Assembly (NCBI RefSeq): GCF_029533155.1
Contig: NZ_JAIZDB010000014.1
Location: 62,001 to 126,000 of the forward strand
DNA length: 64,000 bases
Source: Psychrobacillus antarcticus
Lineage (GTDB): Bacteria > Bacillota > Bacilli > Bacillales_A > Planococcaceae
Direction: 5' to 3'
Positions 1 through 8,063 of this stretch are shown here, in pieces (positions within the stretch are counted from its first letter, which is position 1; each line of letters opens with the position of its first letter). The translations under genes and the position numbers were made by a program. Below the pieces are notes generated by a model that was not told the origin of the DNA, searched no databases, and worked only from the letters and a program-made list of their open reading frames with translations.

Positions 1-296
1 AAAACTTTGAATGGAGTACTTGCTACTTCGCTGTAAACAGGGTTCGTGTAGAGATGAATTGCTTCGGGGTATTCCTTCTTCACAACGGACCGAATTTGCT
101 CTCCTGATTTATCTGCATCCAAAAATGCATATATTGGAAGCCCGTCATAAGGACTTAATATTTCTTCTAGCTTTACGTTTGAGATCGTTCCATTCGTACA
201 AATAATTTCTGAAGCTTCATCAAGAAGTTTTAAAAGCTTTAGTTTATCCGATCTTCCCTCAACGAGAATTACTTTTTCACTAAAGACAATAGCCAT
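1..296 (-). CDS. yusF: Toprim-domain protein, YusF-like (3' end cut by window)
   Basis: The minus strand reads MAIVFSEKVILVEGRSDK from an ATG at 296, preceded by a GGGGGAGAG ribosome binding site. The VEGRSDK stretch is the Toprim glutamate motif, and FLDADKSG (about residues 60-67) is the DxD motif, so both metal-binding elements are present in the roughly 98 residues visible. The family is related to small primase/RNase M5-type Toprim proteins; the substrate of YusF is not established. The neighbours (gcvH, then the arsC-like gene and fadE-A-N) match the B. subtilis yus region, which supports the symbol. The C-terminus lies outside the window. Confidence 0.8.
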   Translation of the reverse strand, partial: MAIVFSEKVILVEGRSDKLKLLKLLDEASEIICTNGTISNVKLEEILSPYDGLPIYAFLDADKSGEQIRSVVKKEYPEAIHLYTNPVYSEVASTPFKV

Positions 297-335
297 TCAG
301 CTCTCCCCCAAATTCGCTCTTTCCTTTATTGTATG

Positions 336-363
336 AAAAAAACGCCGAAATTAAGCGGCGTTT
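336..363 (-). terminator. Rho-independent terminator after gcvH
   Basis: On the minus strand an AAACGCCGC / CGGCGTTT stem is followed by a run of Ts. It lies between the gcvH stop and the Toprim gene, so these two genes are probably separate transcripts. Confidence 0.8.
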
Positions 364-369
364 GCATAA

Positions 370-753
370 TTATTCTGAAATTAACTCTTCGTATTTTTCT
401 GGAGAAAGTAAAGCTTCTACTTCTGCTAAGTCAGCAGGTTCAATGACAATCATCCATGCATTTTCATAAGGGGATTCGTTTACAAATTCAGGACTATCTT
501 CTAACTCTGTATTTACTTCAAGGACTTTACCGCTTATTGGTGCATACAGTTCAGATACCGTTTTAACAGATTCTACACTACCGAATGGATCTCCTGCTTT
601 AATCTCATCTCCAACTTGTGGAAGCTCGACAAACACGATATCTCCAAGTTCAGATTGTGCAAATTCAGTAATACCAATACGGACATTTCCGCCTTCAGTC
701 TTTACCCATTCGTGTTCAGCTGAGTATTTTAAATCTTTAGGTGCGATCATCAT
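370..753 (-). CDS. gcvH: Glycine cleavage system H protein
   Basis: A 127-residue lipoyl carrier. It shuttles the aminomethyl group between the P, T and L proteins of the glycine cleavage complex, and in Bacillales it also serves as the relay for lipoate assembly on other enzymes. The lipoylation site ESVK places the modified lysine at about residue 64, in the usual [15 protein letters not shown] context. Length is normal. The ATG at 753 follows a GGAGAGGGG site; a second ATG directly follows. As in B. subtilis, gcvH lies apart from gcvT/gcvP, between the Toprim gene and the ArsC-like gene. No glycine riboswitch is visible upstream. A terminator follows the stop. Confidence 0.96.
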   Translation of the reverse strand: MMIAPKDLKYSAEHEWVKTEGGNVRIGITEFAQSELGDIVFVELPQVGDEIKAGDPFGSVESVKTVSELYAPISGKVLEVNTELEDSPEFVNESPYENAWMIVIEPADLAEVEALLSPEKYEELISE

Positions 754-824
754 ATAAACCCCTCTCCATTAATTAAACATTCATCTACTATATTCACATA
801 TTTTTAGAGTAAAAACAAGTGACA

Positions 825-1187
825 TTAAGATGTCTTCCAAACATCCTCAAACTGTTGTTCCTTGAAGCCTAATGTCAATTCTTTTCCGTCAAAAACAACT
901 GGTCGCTTAATAAGCATTCCATCAGAAGCAAGTAAGGATAATTGCTCGTCTTCAGACATTGTAGGAAGTTTTTCTTTCAGTCCAAGTTCTCGATACTTCA
1001 TACCAGAAGTATTAAAGAATTTTTTAAGTTCATATCCACCTACTTCGAGCATTTTTTGAAGTTCATCTTTGGTTGGAGGATTTTCCGCTATATGGTTGTC
1101 TATGTATTCTAGATCATTGTCCTTTAACCATTTACTCGCTTTTCTACACGTTGTACATTTAGGATAGCCGTAATATTGAATAGTCAT
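825..1187 (-). CDS. yusI: ArsC/Spx-family thioredoxin-fold protein (YusI-like)
   Basis: A 120-residue protein with an N-terminal beta strand followed by the CTTC redox pair (YGYPKCTTCRKA) at about residues 10-13, and the family signature LIKRPVVF near the C-terminus. ArsC, Spx and MgsR share this fold. The position beside gcvH and the fad genes matches B. subtilis yusI. It could be a reductase or a regulator; the sequence does not decide, and it is not in an arsenic operon. The start at 1187 is chosen because an AAAGGCGGT site lies just upstream; an earlier in-frame start would run through that site. Confidence 0.85.
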   Translation of the reverse strand: MTIQYYGYPKCTTCRKASKWLKDNDLEYIDNHIAENPPTKDELQKMLEVGGYELKKFFNTSGMKYRELGLKEKLPTMSEDEQLSLLASDGMLIKRPVVFDGKELTLGFKEQQFEDVWKTS

Positions 1188-1335
1188 GTTGTACCGCCTT
1201 TTTCTTTTTATCATACATAAAAGTGGAAAGGATAGGCAATCATTTTGAATAGATTAATATAATGATTCAGCCTCAAATTAAGAAAAATCGAGCAAAATGC
1301 ACCGGTTCCTTTAAAAATAAGAATGTAGAAATGCC

Positions 1336-1466
1336 ATTGATTTCCGCTTCGAGCGGACGCTTTCCGTGGGCACGGCTTCAGCCGCTTCCCTCGCTTACGC
1401 TGCTCAGTCCAGGGTCTTCAGCTCGCGCTATTCCCACTGGAGTCGCCGCTCTGCGCTTCAATCAAT
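1336..1466 (+). repeat. MITE-like intergenic repeat, copy A
   Basis: A GC-rich block of about 130 bases starting ATTGATTTCCGCTTC and ending GCTTCAATCAAT, so its ends form a 7-bp inverted repeat (ATTGATT/AATCAAT). The inside reads GGACGCTTTCCGTGGG and CACTGGAGTCGCCGC. From general knowledge, blocks of this type recur in intergenic regions of Bacillaceae genomes. It has no coding capacity and no transposase. Confidence 0.6.
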
Positions 1467-1698
1467 TAGTTCCACTTTATATAATTGGATAATTGGCTTT
1501 AAACCACCTAAATATACATGTTTTACTTTAAAATAAGTAAGGCTGAAAAGAATTATCCAGGAAAATCCACTTTCTTCTTTCCTAATAAAATAGTATTCCT
1601 AACCAAGCGGACGGTTTTATCCCTATATTACCTTTGACTACTCTTATTATCAAAGTAAGAAGCTATGCTCTAGCTAATTGTTAAGTACTACTCACTTA

Positions 1699-1818
1699 AT
1701 TGATTGTAGTGCCAGGTGACGACTTCGGCGGGATGAGTGAGACAGATGAGATATCACAGCGACGGTGATAGCTCATCGATCCCCCCGCGAAACGCGTCCT
1801 TCTGGAACGGAAATCAGT
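1699..1818 (-). repeat. MITE-like intergenic repeat, copy B (inverted)
   Basis: Read on the minus strand it begins ACTGATTTCCGTTCC, continues GGACGCGTTTCGCGGGG, and ends with ACAATCAAT. It therefore has the same head and tail as copy A but lies in inverse orientation and differs in the middle. The interior TGAGTGAGACAGATGAGA (plus strand) is a variant type of the same repeat class. The ends form an imperfect 7-bp inverted repeat. Confidence 0.55.
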
Positions 1819-1888
1819 AGTATTATTTATTCATTCTTTCACCCTTAAAACACAGTGTTCATGCTGTATTTTTATATATTTTCTTTCA

Positions 1889-1920
1889 AAAAAGCCGATC
1901 CATTAAGGATCGGCTTTTTC
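1889..1920 (-). terminator. Terminator of the fadN-fadA-fadE operon
   Basis: On the minus strand the stem AAAAGCCGATCC / GGATCGGCTTTT is followed by TTTTT, starting just after the fadE stop codon at 1931. Confidence 0.9.
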
Positions 1921-1930
1921 ATGTAGTTGA

Positions 1931-3712
1931 TTAGAGAACGTATTTTGCTGCTTCGATTAATTTAACGGATGCTTCACGTTTTTTCTCGATCACATTATAT
2001 GGTGTGTAGCGAGTTAATTTACGTAATGCAGAAATCATCATACGTTGGTTATCCCCATCTACAGCTGCAATAAGTGTTTCTTTTGCCGCTTGTTCGATTT
2101 CAATAAACGCTTCTTGTGTAAAGATTTGTGTATAAAGAAGTTTTTGTGCTGCTTTTTCTTCTCCATCACGTCCGATCGCTTTTTCTGTACGAAGAACTGC
2201 TGATTCCATTGCAAATAAATTATTTGCAATATTAGCAATGTTCACTAGAACTTCTTGTTCAGCCTCTAGCTTAGTACCATAACGTTGTGCAGCAAGTCCT
2301 GCAACTAGAATACCAATTTTCTTCGCATTAGCTACTAATACTTTTTCTTGCGCTAGTGCTTCTGTTCCAACCTCTTCTGGCATCATCATTAACAGTTCTT
2401 CTTGTAAGCCTGCAGCTTTTTGAAGAAGTGGTAATTCACCCTTCATCGCTTTTTTCAGGAAAGTTCCTGGCACGATTAAGCGGTTAATTTCATTTGTACC
2501 CTCGAAAATACGGTTAATACGTGAGTCACGGTAAATACGCTCTACCTCATACTCTTGCATGAAACCATATCCACCATGTAATTGAACTGCTTCGTCTACA
2601 ATGTAATCTAGAACTTCAGATCCTACTACTTTGTTAATAGAACATTCAATTGCATATTCAGCGATAGAAGCAGCAATTGCTTTACCGTCTTTTTGCTCTT
2701 CAGGGCTTAACTGACTCATACGCTCTTCAAAATATCCCACTGTACGGTAGATTAAACTTTCAGTTGCATACAGTTTAGAAGCCATTGTAGCTAGCTTGTT
2801 TTTTGTTAAATTAAACGAAGAGATTGGTGTTTTAAATTGTTGACGTTGGTTTGTATAAGTAATTGCTAATTCTAACGCGCGTTTAGATCCACCAATTGTA
2901 CCTACCCCTAATTTATAACGCCCGATATTTAAAATGTTGAATGCGATAACGTGGCCACGACCAATTTCACCTAAAAGATTCTCTACTGGAACTTGAGCAT
3001 CTTGTAATATTAATGTACGAGTAGAAGAAGATTTAATACCCATTTTCTTTTCTTCTGCTCCAACAGATACTCCTGAGAATGCTTTTTCTACGATAAATGC
3101 TGAGAATTTGTCTCCATCTATTTTAGCGTAAACTACGAATACATCCGCAAACCCTGCATTTGTAATCCATTGTTTTTCACCATTCAGAACATAATGAGTG
3201 CCTTCTGCATTTAACTTTGCAGTAGTTTTTGCACCTAGAGCATCTGAACCTGAACCAGGTTCTGTTAATGCATAAGCAAATATTTTCTCCCCAGTAGCTG
3301 AAGCCGGTAAGTATTGTTGTTTTTGTTCTTCATTACCAAAAAGAACGATTGGCAATGTACCGATTCCTACATGTGCCCCGTGAGTAATGGAGTATCCACC
3401 AGCTACAGACATTTTTTCTGAAATCAGTGCCGATGAAATTTTGTCTAAGCCAATACCGCCATATTCTTCTGGAATATCAGCAGCAAGTAAACCTAAATCT
3501 CCGGCTTCTTTTAGCAAACGTACAGAATGTTCAAATTCATGATTCTCCAACTTTTCTACAACTGGAAGTACCGAATTTTTAACATACTCCTCCGTCGTTT
3601 TCGCGATCATCTTTTGCTCATCATTAAAATCCTCTGGTGTAAATATGCGGCTAGCGTCTAAATCTTCTACTAAAAACGCTCCGCCTTTGATTGCCTCTTT
3701 TAATTCGTTCAT
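1931..3712 (-). CDS. fadE: Acyl-CoA dehydrogenase
   Basis: A 593-residue flavoenzyme of the long FadE type; it makes the first oxidation of beta-oxidation, acyl-CoA to trans-2-enoyl-CoA. Acyl-CoA dehydrogenase N-terminal, middle and C-terminal domains cover about residues 25-410, including YALTEPGSGSDA and the RIFEGTNEINR motif near residue 400. A C-terminal extension of about 180 residues is typical of this subfamily. The start has a GGAGGAATA site. It is the last gene of fadN-fadA-fadE, 30 bases after fadA, and so probably under the FadR box upstream of fadN. Confidence 0.95.
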   Translation of the reverse strand: MNELKEAIKGGAFLVEDLDASRIFTPEDFNDEQKMIAKTTEEYVKNSVLPVVEKLENHEFEHSVRLLKEAGDLGLLAADIPEEYGGIGLDKISSALISEKMSVAGGYSITHGAHVGIGTLPIVLFGNEEQKQQYLPASATGEKIFAYALTEPGSGSDALGAKTTAKLNAEGTHYVLNGEKQWITNAGFADVFVVYAKIDGDKFSAFIVEKAFSGVSVGAEEKKMGIKSSSTRTLILQDAQVPVENLLGEIGRGHVIAFNILNIGRYKLGVGTIGGSKRALELAITYTNQRQQFKTPISSFNLTKNKLATMASKLYATESLIYRTVGYFEERMSQLSPEEQKDGKAIAASIAEYAIECSINKVVGSEVLDYIVDEAVQLHGGYGFMQEYEVERIYRDSRINRIFEGTNEINRLIVPGTFLKKAMKGELPLLQKAAGLQEELLMMMPEEVGTEALAQEKVLVANAKKIGILVAGLAAQRYGTKLEAEQEVLVNIANIANNLFAMESAVLRTEKAIGRDGEEKAAQKLLYTQIFTQEAFIEIEQAAKETLIAAVDGDNQRMMISALRKLTRYTPYNVIEKKREASVKLIEAAKYVL

Positions 3713-3742
3713 ATATATTCCTCCTAGTTGTTTAAAAGATTC

Positions 3743-4918
3743 TTATAGTAATTCGAAAACTCCAGCAGCTCCCATACCGCCACCGATACACATTGTAACA
3801 ACTCCGAATTGCTTCCCTTGACGTCTTAACTCACTCATCATTTTCAATGTTAAGATTGTTCCCGTCGCTCCAAGTGGATGACCAAGTGCAATTGCTCCAC
3901 CATTTACATTCACTTTATCCATATCTAAACCTAAATGGCGAACAACTTGAATTGATTGAGAAGCAAATGCTTCGTTGATTTCCCAAAGATCGATGTCCTC
4001 AATAGATAAACCAGCAAGTTTTAATGCTTTTGGTACTGCTACAATCGGTCCAATCCCCATTACTTCAGGAGGCACTCCACCAACTGCAAAAGAACGGAAT
4101 TTCGCAAGCGGTTTTAACCCCTGTGCTTCCGCTACTTCGCGGTCCATAATTAGAACAGCACCTGCTCCATCTGAAGTTTGTGAAGCATTCCCTGCTGTAA
4201 CAGACCCACGAACGTTGAATGCTGGACGTAATTTTGCTAGTGTTTCAACTGTAGTACCTAAGCGAACTCCTTCATCCATTTCGAACATGAATTTTTTCTG
4301 TTGCGCTTTATTGTTTTCATCTACAAAATGCTTAATAACTTCAACAGGGACGATATCATCGTTAAACTTTCCTGCAGCTATTGCAGCTGCCGCTAGTTCA
4401 TGTGATCTTACAGCAAATGCATCTTGATCTGCCCGACTAATACCATATTTTGTTGCCACTTGTTCAGCAGTGTGACCCATCCCCATATAGTATTGCGGCG
4501 CAGTTTGTGCAAGTTGTGCGTTTGGACGAATTGTATTCCCCATCATTGGCACCATACTCATCGACTCTACGCCACCAGCGATAATCGCTTCGGCATGACC
4601 TAACATAATACGTTCTGCACCGTATGCAATGGACTGTAATCCAGACGAACAGAACCGGTTTACTGTAATTGCTGGTGTTGTATCAGGCAAACCTGCTAAT
4701 GCACCGATATTACGAGCAACGTTCATCCCTTGCTCTGCTTCTGGCATCGCACAACCTAATATAAAATCATCTATCGGGCCATCATATCCACCCGCTCTAA
4801 GTAATGTTTCTTTAACTACTAGCGCACCAAAATCGTCTGGACGTACTGTTGCTAAAGAACCTTTTTTTGCTTTACCTACTGGTGTTCTTGCCCCAGCTAC
4901 TAATACTGCTTCACGCAT
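3743..4918 (-). CDS. fadA: Acetyl-CoA acyltransferase (3-ketoacyl-CoA thiolase)
   Basis: A 391-residue thiolase catalysing the last step of beta-oxidation, 3-ketoacyl-CoA plus CoA to acetyl-CoA and a shortened acyl-CoA. The nucleophile is Cys90 in VNRFCSSGLQ; the catalytic GHPLGATG histidine and the CIGGGMGAAG cysteine are near the C-terminus. The ATG at 4918 is chosen because AAAGGAGGAGAG lies immediately upstream; this gives exactly the usual length, whereas an upstream in-frame start overlaps that site. Middle gene of the fad operon, 29 bases after fadN. Confidence 0.96.
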   Translation of the reverse strand: MREAVLVAGARTPVGKAKKGSLATVRPDDFGALVVKETLLRAGGYDGPIDDFILGCAMPEAEQGMNVARNIGALAGLPDTTPAITVNRFCSSGLQSIAYGAERIMLGHAEAIIAGGVESMSMVPMMGNTIRPNAQLAQTAPQYYMGMGHTAEQVATKYGISRADQDAFAVRSHELAAAAIAAGKFNDDIVPVEVIKHFVDENNKAQQKKFMFEMDEGVRLGTTVETLAKLRPAFNVRGSVTAGNASQTSDGAGAVLIMDREVAEAQGLKPLAKFRSFAVGGVPPEVMGIGPIVAVPKALKLAGLSIEDIDLWEINEAFASQSIQVVRHLGLDMDKVNVNGGAIALGHPLGATGTILTLKMMSELRRQGKQFGVVTMCIGGGMGAAGVFELL

Positions 4919-4947
4919 AAGCTCTCCTCCTTTACCTTTATACAACT

Positions 4948-7332
4948 TTAGTTGCGTAGTGGTTTACCCTTCACTAGCATGTGTTGCATTCTTGCTTGAG
5001 ATTTTGGATCTGCAACTAAGCTTAAGAAAGCTTCTCGCTCCAAGTTAAGTAAATATTGCTCGTCGACTAAAGTACCGTATGGAACTTCTCCACCTGCAAT
5101 AACGTATGCAAGTTTTTTCGCGATTTTCAGATCATGCTCACTGATGAATCCAGATAATAGCATCCCTTCAGCCCCTAAAAGTAAAGCTGCGTAGCCTGGA
5201 GAACCTGAAACTGGAACTTTTTCACGAATTGGTGCTCTATATCCTGATTCAGCAAGTGCCAATACCGCTTGCTTCGCATCGTATATTAAATGGTCTGGGT
5301 TTACACTAATGCCATCTGCAAAATTCAAGAAGTTATTTTCACGAGCTTCTTCCCCCGATGTAGAAACTTTCGCCATTGCAATTGTTTCGAATACTTTGAT
5401 TGCGACAGTTAAATAATCAATATCTACGCCGTTTGGAAGTCCCTTCAAGTGCTTAATATAAAGCTCTTTGTTACCTCCACCACCTGGGATAAGGCCAACC
5501 CCCGCTTCAACTAAGCCCATATAAGTCTCAGATGATGCTTGGATATGAGCAGCTGGTAAGCATGTTTCTGCTCCCCCACCTAAAGTCATTCCAAATGGAG
5601 CAACTACGACCGGTTTAGCCGAGTATTTAATCTTCATCATGGCATTTTGGAATTGACGAACAACAAAATCTAATTCGAAAATATTATCGTCCTGTGCTTC
5701 CATTAATATCAATCCAAGATTCGCTCCAACACTAAAGTTTTTACCTTGGTTACCAATAACAAGACCTTTGAAGTTCTTTTCAACTTCGTCAACAGCAAAA
5801 CTAATCATTTGAAGAATATCTAAACCAATTGAGTTGGATTTCGAATGGAATTCAAGCAGTGCTACACCATCACCTAAGTCTATTAAACTTGCACCAGAAT
5901 TAGATTTAATGACACCATGTTTTTTCTTATATCTTTTAAGGTCAATTACCTTTTCACTTACAGCAACCAGTGAATAATCAGTTCCATCGAAATAATATAG
6001 ATCGCTATCTTCTTCTTTATAGAAGGAATGGAATCCTTTATCAAGTAATGATTGTACGAATGCTGGTATTTCTAGGCCTTCAGCTGACATCTTTTCAACT
6101 GATTCCTTTACCCCGATCGCATCCCAAATTTCAAATGGCCCTTGTTGCCAACCGAAGCCCCATTTCATCCCTTGGTCAATAGCGACGATATCATCTGCAA
6201 TTTCGCCGTGAAGCTTAGCAGAATAGATTAATGTTGGACTTAAAATACTCCAAAGTAATTCACCAGTTCTATCTTTTGCATAAGTTAATGATTTCACTTT
6301 TGCAGCAAGACCTTTTTGTTGCTTCGCCATTTCCATTGAAGGCGTTTTCAATTTTTTCATTGCTTCATATTCTAGTGTTTCTGTGTTTAACTCTTTAATT
6401 TCTTTTCCTTCTTTTAAGAAGAATCCTTGCCCTGTTTTAGCTCCAAGCCATTTGTTTTCTAGCATTTTTTGCATAAAAGCAGGTACTTCAAATACTTTTT
6501 GCTCCTCACCAGTTGTTTGGTCATATACATTTTTCGCAACATGTGCAAATGTATCCAGACCAACGACGTCTAATGTCCGGAATGTCGCTGACTTAGGACG
6601 ACCAATTAATGGACCTGTAACAGAGTCTACTTCTCCTACCGAATACCCTCTTGCTTGCATCTCACGTAATGTTACAAGTAAACCATAGGTACCGATACGG
6701 TTTGCTATGAAGTTTGGTGTATCTTTAGCGAGTACCACGCCTTTACCTAACACATCTTCCCCAAATTGCTTCATGAACTCAACTACTTCAGGTGCAGTCG
6801 TGTTAGCTGGAATTACTTCTAAAAGTTTCAAGTAACGTGGAGGATTGAAGAAATGTGTACCTAAGAAATGCTTCCCAAAGTCCTCTGAGCGTCCTTCCAC
6901 CATTGCATTAATACTAATGCCCGATGTATTAGAGCTAATGATTGTTCCTGGTTTACGGACTGCATCTATTTTTTCATATAAGCTCTTTTTAACCTCTAAG
7001 TTTTCAACTACTACTTCAATAATCCAGTCCACGTCTTTTAGTTTTTCAAGATCGTCCTCTAAGTTCCCAGCAGTAATTAGTTGCAGGTTTTTAGTTGCTG
7101 TTAGTGGTGCTGGTTTTTGCTTCAACAATTTTTGAATAGCCGACTCCGCAAATTTGTTTCTTACAGAAGAATGTTCTAAAGATAACCCCTTTGCTTCCTC
7201 ATCTTTACTAACCTCTTTTGGTACGATATCTAATAATAATGTAGGAATACCAATATTTGCTAAATGGGCAGCAATTCCTGAACCCATTACCCCTGAACCT
7301 AAAATAGCAGCCTTTTTAATTTGATATGTCAC
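4948..7332 (-). CDS. fadN: Bifunctional 3-hydroxyacyl-CoA dehydrogenase / enoyl-CoA hydratase
   Basis: About 794 residues. The N-terminal NAD-binding fold (GSGVMGSGIAAHLANIG) and 3-hydroxyacyl-CoA dehydrogenase domains (HFFNPPRYLKLLEVI, about residues 165-180) are followed by a second HAD C-terminal-like part. A C-terminal crotonase domain comes last (PFGMTLGGGAETCL and EAGVGLIPGGGG, about residues 580-640). It carries the middle two steps of beta-oxidation. The GTG at 7332 is preferred: it lies 8 bases after GGGGAGG, while the TTG two codons earlier is only about 2 bases from it. First gene of the fad operon; a perfect FadR box sits immediately upstream. Confidence 0.95.
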   Translation of the reverse strand: MTYQIKKAAILGSGVMGSGIAAHLANIGIPTLLLDIVPKEVSKDEEAKGLSLEHSSVRNKFAESAIQKLLKQKPAPLTATKNLQLITAGNLEDDLEKLKDVDWIIEVVVENLEVKKSLYEKIDAVRKPGTIISSNTSGISINAMVEGRSEDFGKHFLGTHFFNPPRYLKLLEVIPANTTAPEVVEFMKQFGEDVLGKGVVLAKDTPNFIANRIGTYGLLVTLREMQARGYSVGEVDSVTGPLIGRPKSATFRTLDVVGLDTFAHVAKNVYDQTTGEEQKVFEVPAFMQKMLENKWLGAKTGQGFFLKEGKEIKELNTETLEYEAMKKLKTPSMEMAKQQKGLAAKVKSLTYAKDRTGELLWSILSPTLIYSAKLHGEIADDIVAIDQGMKWGFGWQQGPFEIWDAIGVKESVEKMSAEGLEIPAFVQSLLDKGFHSFYKEEDSDLYYFDGTDYSLVAVSEKVIDLKRYKKKHGVIKSNSGASLIDLGDGVALLEFHSKSNSIGLDILQMISFAVDEVEKNFKGLVIGNQGKNFSVGANLGLILMEAQDDNIFELDFVVRQFQNAMMKIKYSAKPVVVAPFGMTLGGGAETCLPAAHIQASSETYMGLVEAGVGLIPGGGGNKELYIKHLKGLPNGVDIDYLTVAIKVFETIAMAKVSTSGEEARENNFLNFADGISVNPDHLIYDAKQAVLALAESGYRAPIREKVPVSGSPGYAALLLGAEGMLLSGFISEHDLKIAKKLAYVIAGGEVPYGTLVDEQYLLNLEREAFLSLVADPKSQARMQHMLVKGKPLRN

Positions 7333-7354
7333 GTGCAAAGCCTCCCCTTCGTTT

Positions 7355-7372
7355 TGAATGAATGCTCATTCA
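7355..7372 (-). promoter_or_regulatory. FadR operator
   Basis: TGAATGA, 4 bases, TCATTCA: a perfect 7-bp inverted repeat with exactly the layout of the Bacillus FadR box. FadR represses beta-oxidation genes and is released by long-chain acyl-CoA. The site covers the region between the predicted -10 and the fadN ribosome binding site. Confidence 0.88.
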
Positions 7373-7399
7373 TTTTAAATACAAAAAAAATAGAAGCAA
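7372..7399 (-). promoter_or_regulatory. Predicted sigma-A promoter of fadN-A-E
   Basis: On the minus strand TTGCTT (7394-7399), 16 bases, then TAAAAT (7372-7377). The -10 abuts the FadR box, so bound repressor would block initiation. Confidence 0.6.
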
Positions 7400-7488
7400 C
7401 ATCTATATCTACTAGTTTAGAACATTATTTTAATTTTCGCAATAATAAAATGAATAAATAATACTTTTTTCTTTCTCCAACTTTAAAA

Positions 7489-7502
7489 ACAGTGTACACT
7501 GT
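7489..7502. promoter_or_regulatory. 14-bp perfect palindrome upstream of thioredoxin gene
   Basis: ACAGTGTACACTGT, ending 28 bases before the thioredoxin-like start codon. It includes a possible -10 (TACACT). It could be an operator; no known regulator is matched with confidence. Confidence 0.35.
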
Positions 7503-7530
7503 AAACAAAGTCATAGGAGGTAAATAAAAC

Positions 7531-7848
7531 ATGCAAAAAATTACAACTACTGAACAATTCAATGAAATTATTTCTGGGGACAATGAGGTTTTGGTAAAAT
7601 TTGAAGCTGGCTGGTGTCCTGATTGCCGTCGAATGGAAATGTTCATCGATCCAATAGTCGAACAATATAACCAGTATACTTGGTATGAAGTCAATCGTGA
7701 TGAACTTCCTGAAGTTGCTGATAAATATGAAGTAATGGGAATTCCAAGTCTTCTTATTTACCAAAACGGCGAGAAAAAAGCACATCTACATAGTGCAAAC
7801 GCAAAATCACCTGAACAGGTAACTGAATTTCTAGATGCACAAAACTAG
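7531..7848 (+). CDS. Thioredoxin-family protein (YdbP-like)
   Basis: A 105-residue single-domain cytoplasmic thioredoxin. The active site is WCPDC (Cys29 and Cys32), unlike the WCGPC of the main thioredoxin, and the cis-proline motif GIPSL comes about 48 residues later. The length and the tail HLHSANAKSPEQVTEFL resemble the Bacillus YdbP group. No signal peptide or membrane segment. A strong AGGAGG site precedes the ATG. It stands alone, divergent from the fad operon. The last 30 bases of the gene are repeated almost exactly 95 bases downstream. Confidence 0.88.
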   Translation: MQKITTTEQFNEIISGDNEVLVKFEAGWCPDCRRMEMFIDPIVEQYNQYTWYEVNRDELPEVADKYEVMGIPSLLIYQNGEKKAHLHSANAKSPEQVTEFLDAQN

Positions 7849-7942
7849 TAAAAAGTATCTATAAAACAATGCATCTAAATATTATACTGCGACGAGCTTT
7901 GCGCAGGAGCACGGTAACTGAATTTCTAGATGCATAAAACTA
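7818..7942 (+). repeat. Imperfect duplication of the thioredoxin gene 3' end
   Basis: Bases 7818-7847 and 7913-7942 (GGTAACTGAATTTCTAGATG and onward) agree at 29 of 30 positions. The first copy covers the stop codon; the second is non-coding. Between them lies a short segment with ATGCATCTAAAT, a partly inverted copy, and a GC-rich GCGACGAGCTTTGCGC block. Confidence 0.7.
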
Positions 7943-7970
7943 ACTAGGAAAATATATATGAGACAAATAA

Positions 7971-8006
7971 AAAGACTGTTTCTCTTTGAAGCAGCCTTTT
8001 CTTTTT
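7971..8006 (+). terminator. Terminator downstream of thioredoxin gene
   Basis: AAAGACTGTTTC / GAAGCAGCCTTT stem with one mismatch and one G-U pair, followed by TTCTTTTT. Confidence 0.6.
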
Positions 8007-8063
8007 AATCCGTGTTAAGTAAATATATTCGGTATAATAAGAAAAAACAGGGGTGCTTATTTT

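Larger units (their letters stand above)
1188..1888. other. Non-coding interval holding two repeat elements
   Basis: About 700 bases without a convincing gene. It contains two GC-rich repeat elements in opposite orientation (1336-1466 and 1699-1818) separated by about 230 AT-rich bases in which nothing was recognised. A 76-codon open frame across the first repeat lacks a ribosome binding site and is treated as chance. Confidence 0.7.

Noticed and set aside
1262-1492. 76-codon plus-strand frame between yusI and fadE
   Set aside because: It is the translation of the GC-rich repeat element, without a ribosome site.
3975-5048. Plus-strand frames opposite fadA and fadN
   Set aside because: Antisense shadows of well-conserved thiolase and FadN coding sequence.
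7425-7785. Minus-strand frames of 89 and 100 codons opposite the thioredoxin gene
   Set aside because: Antisense to a clear thioredoxin coding region; no start signals.
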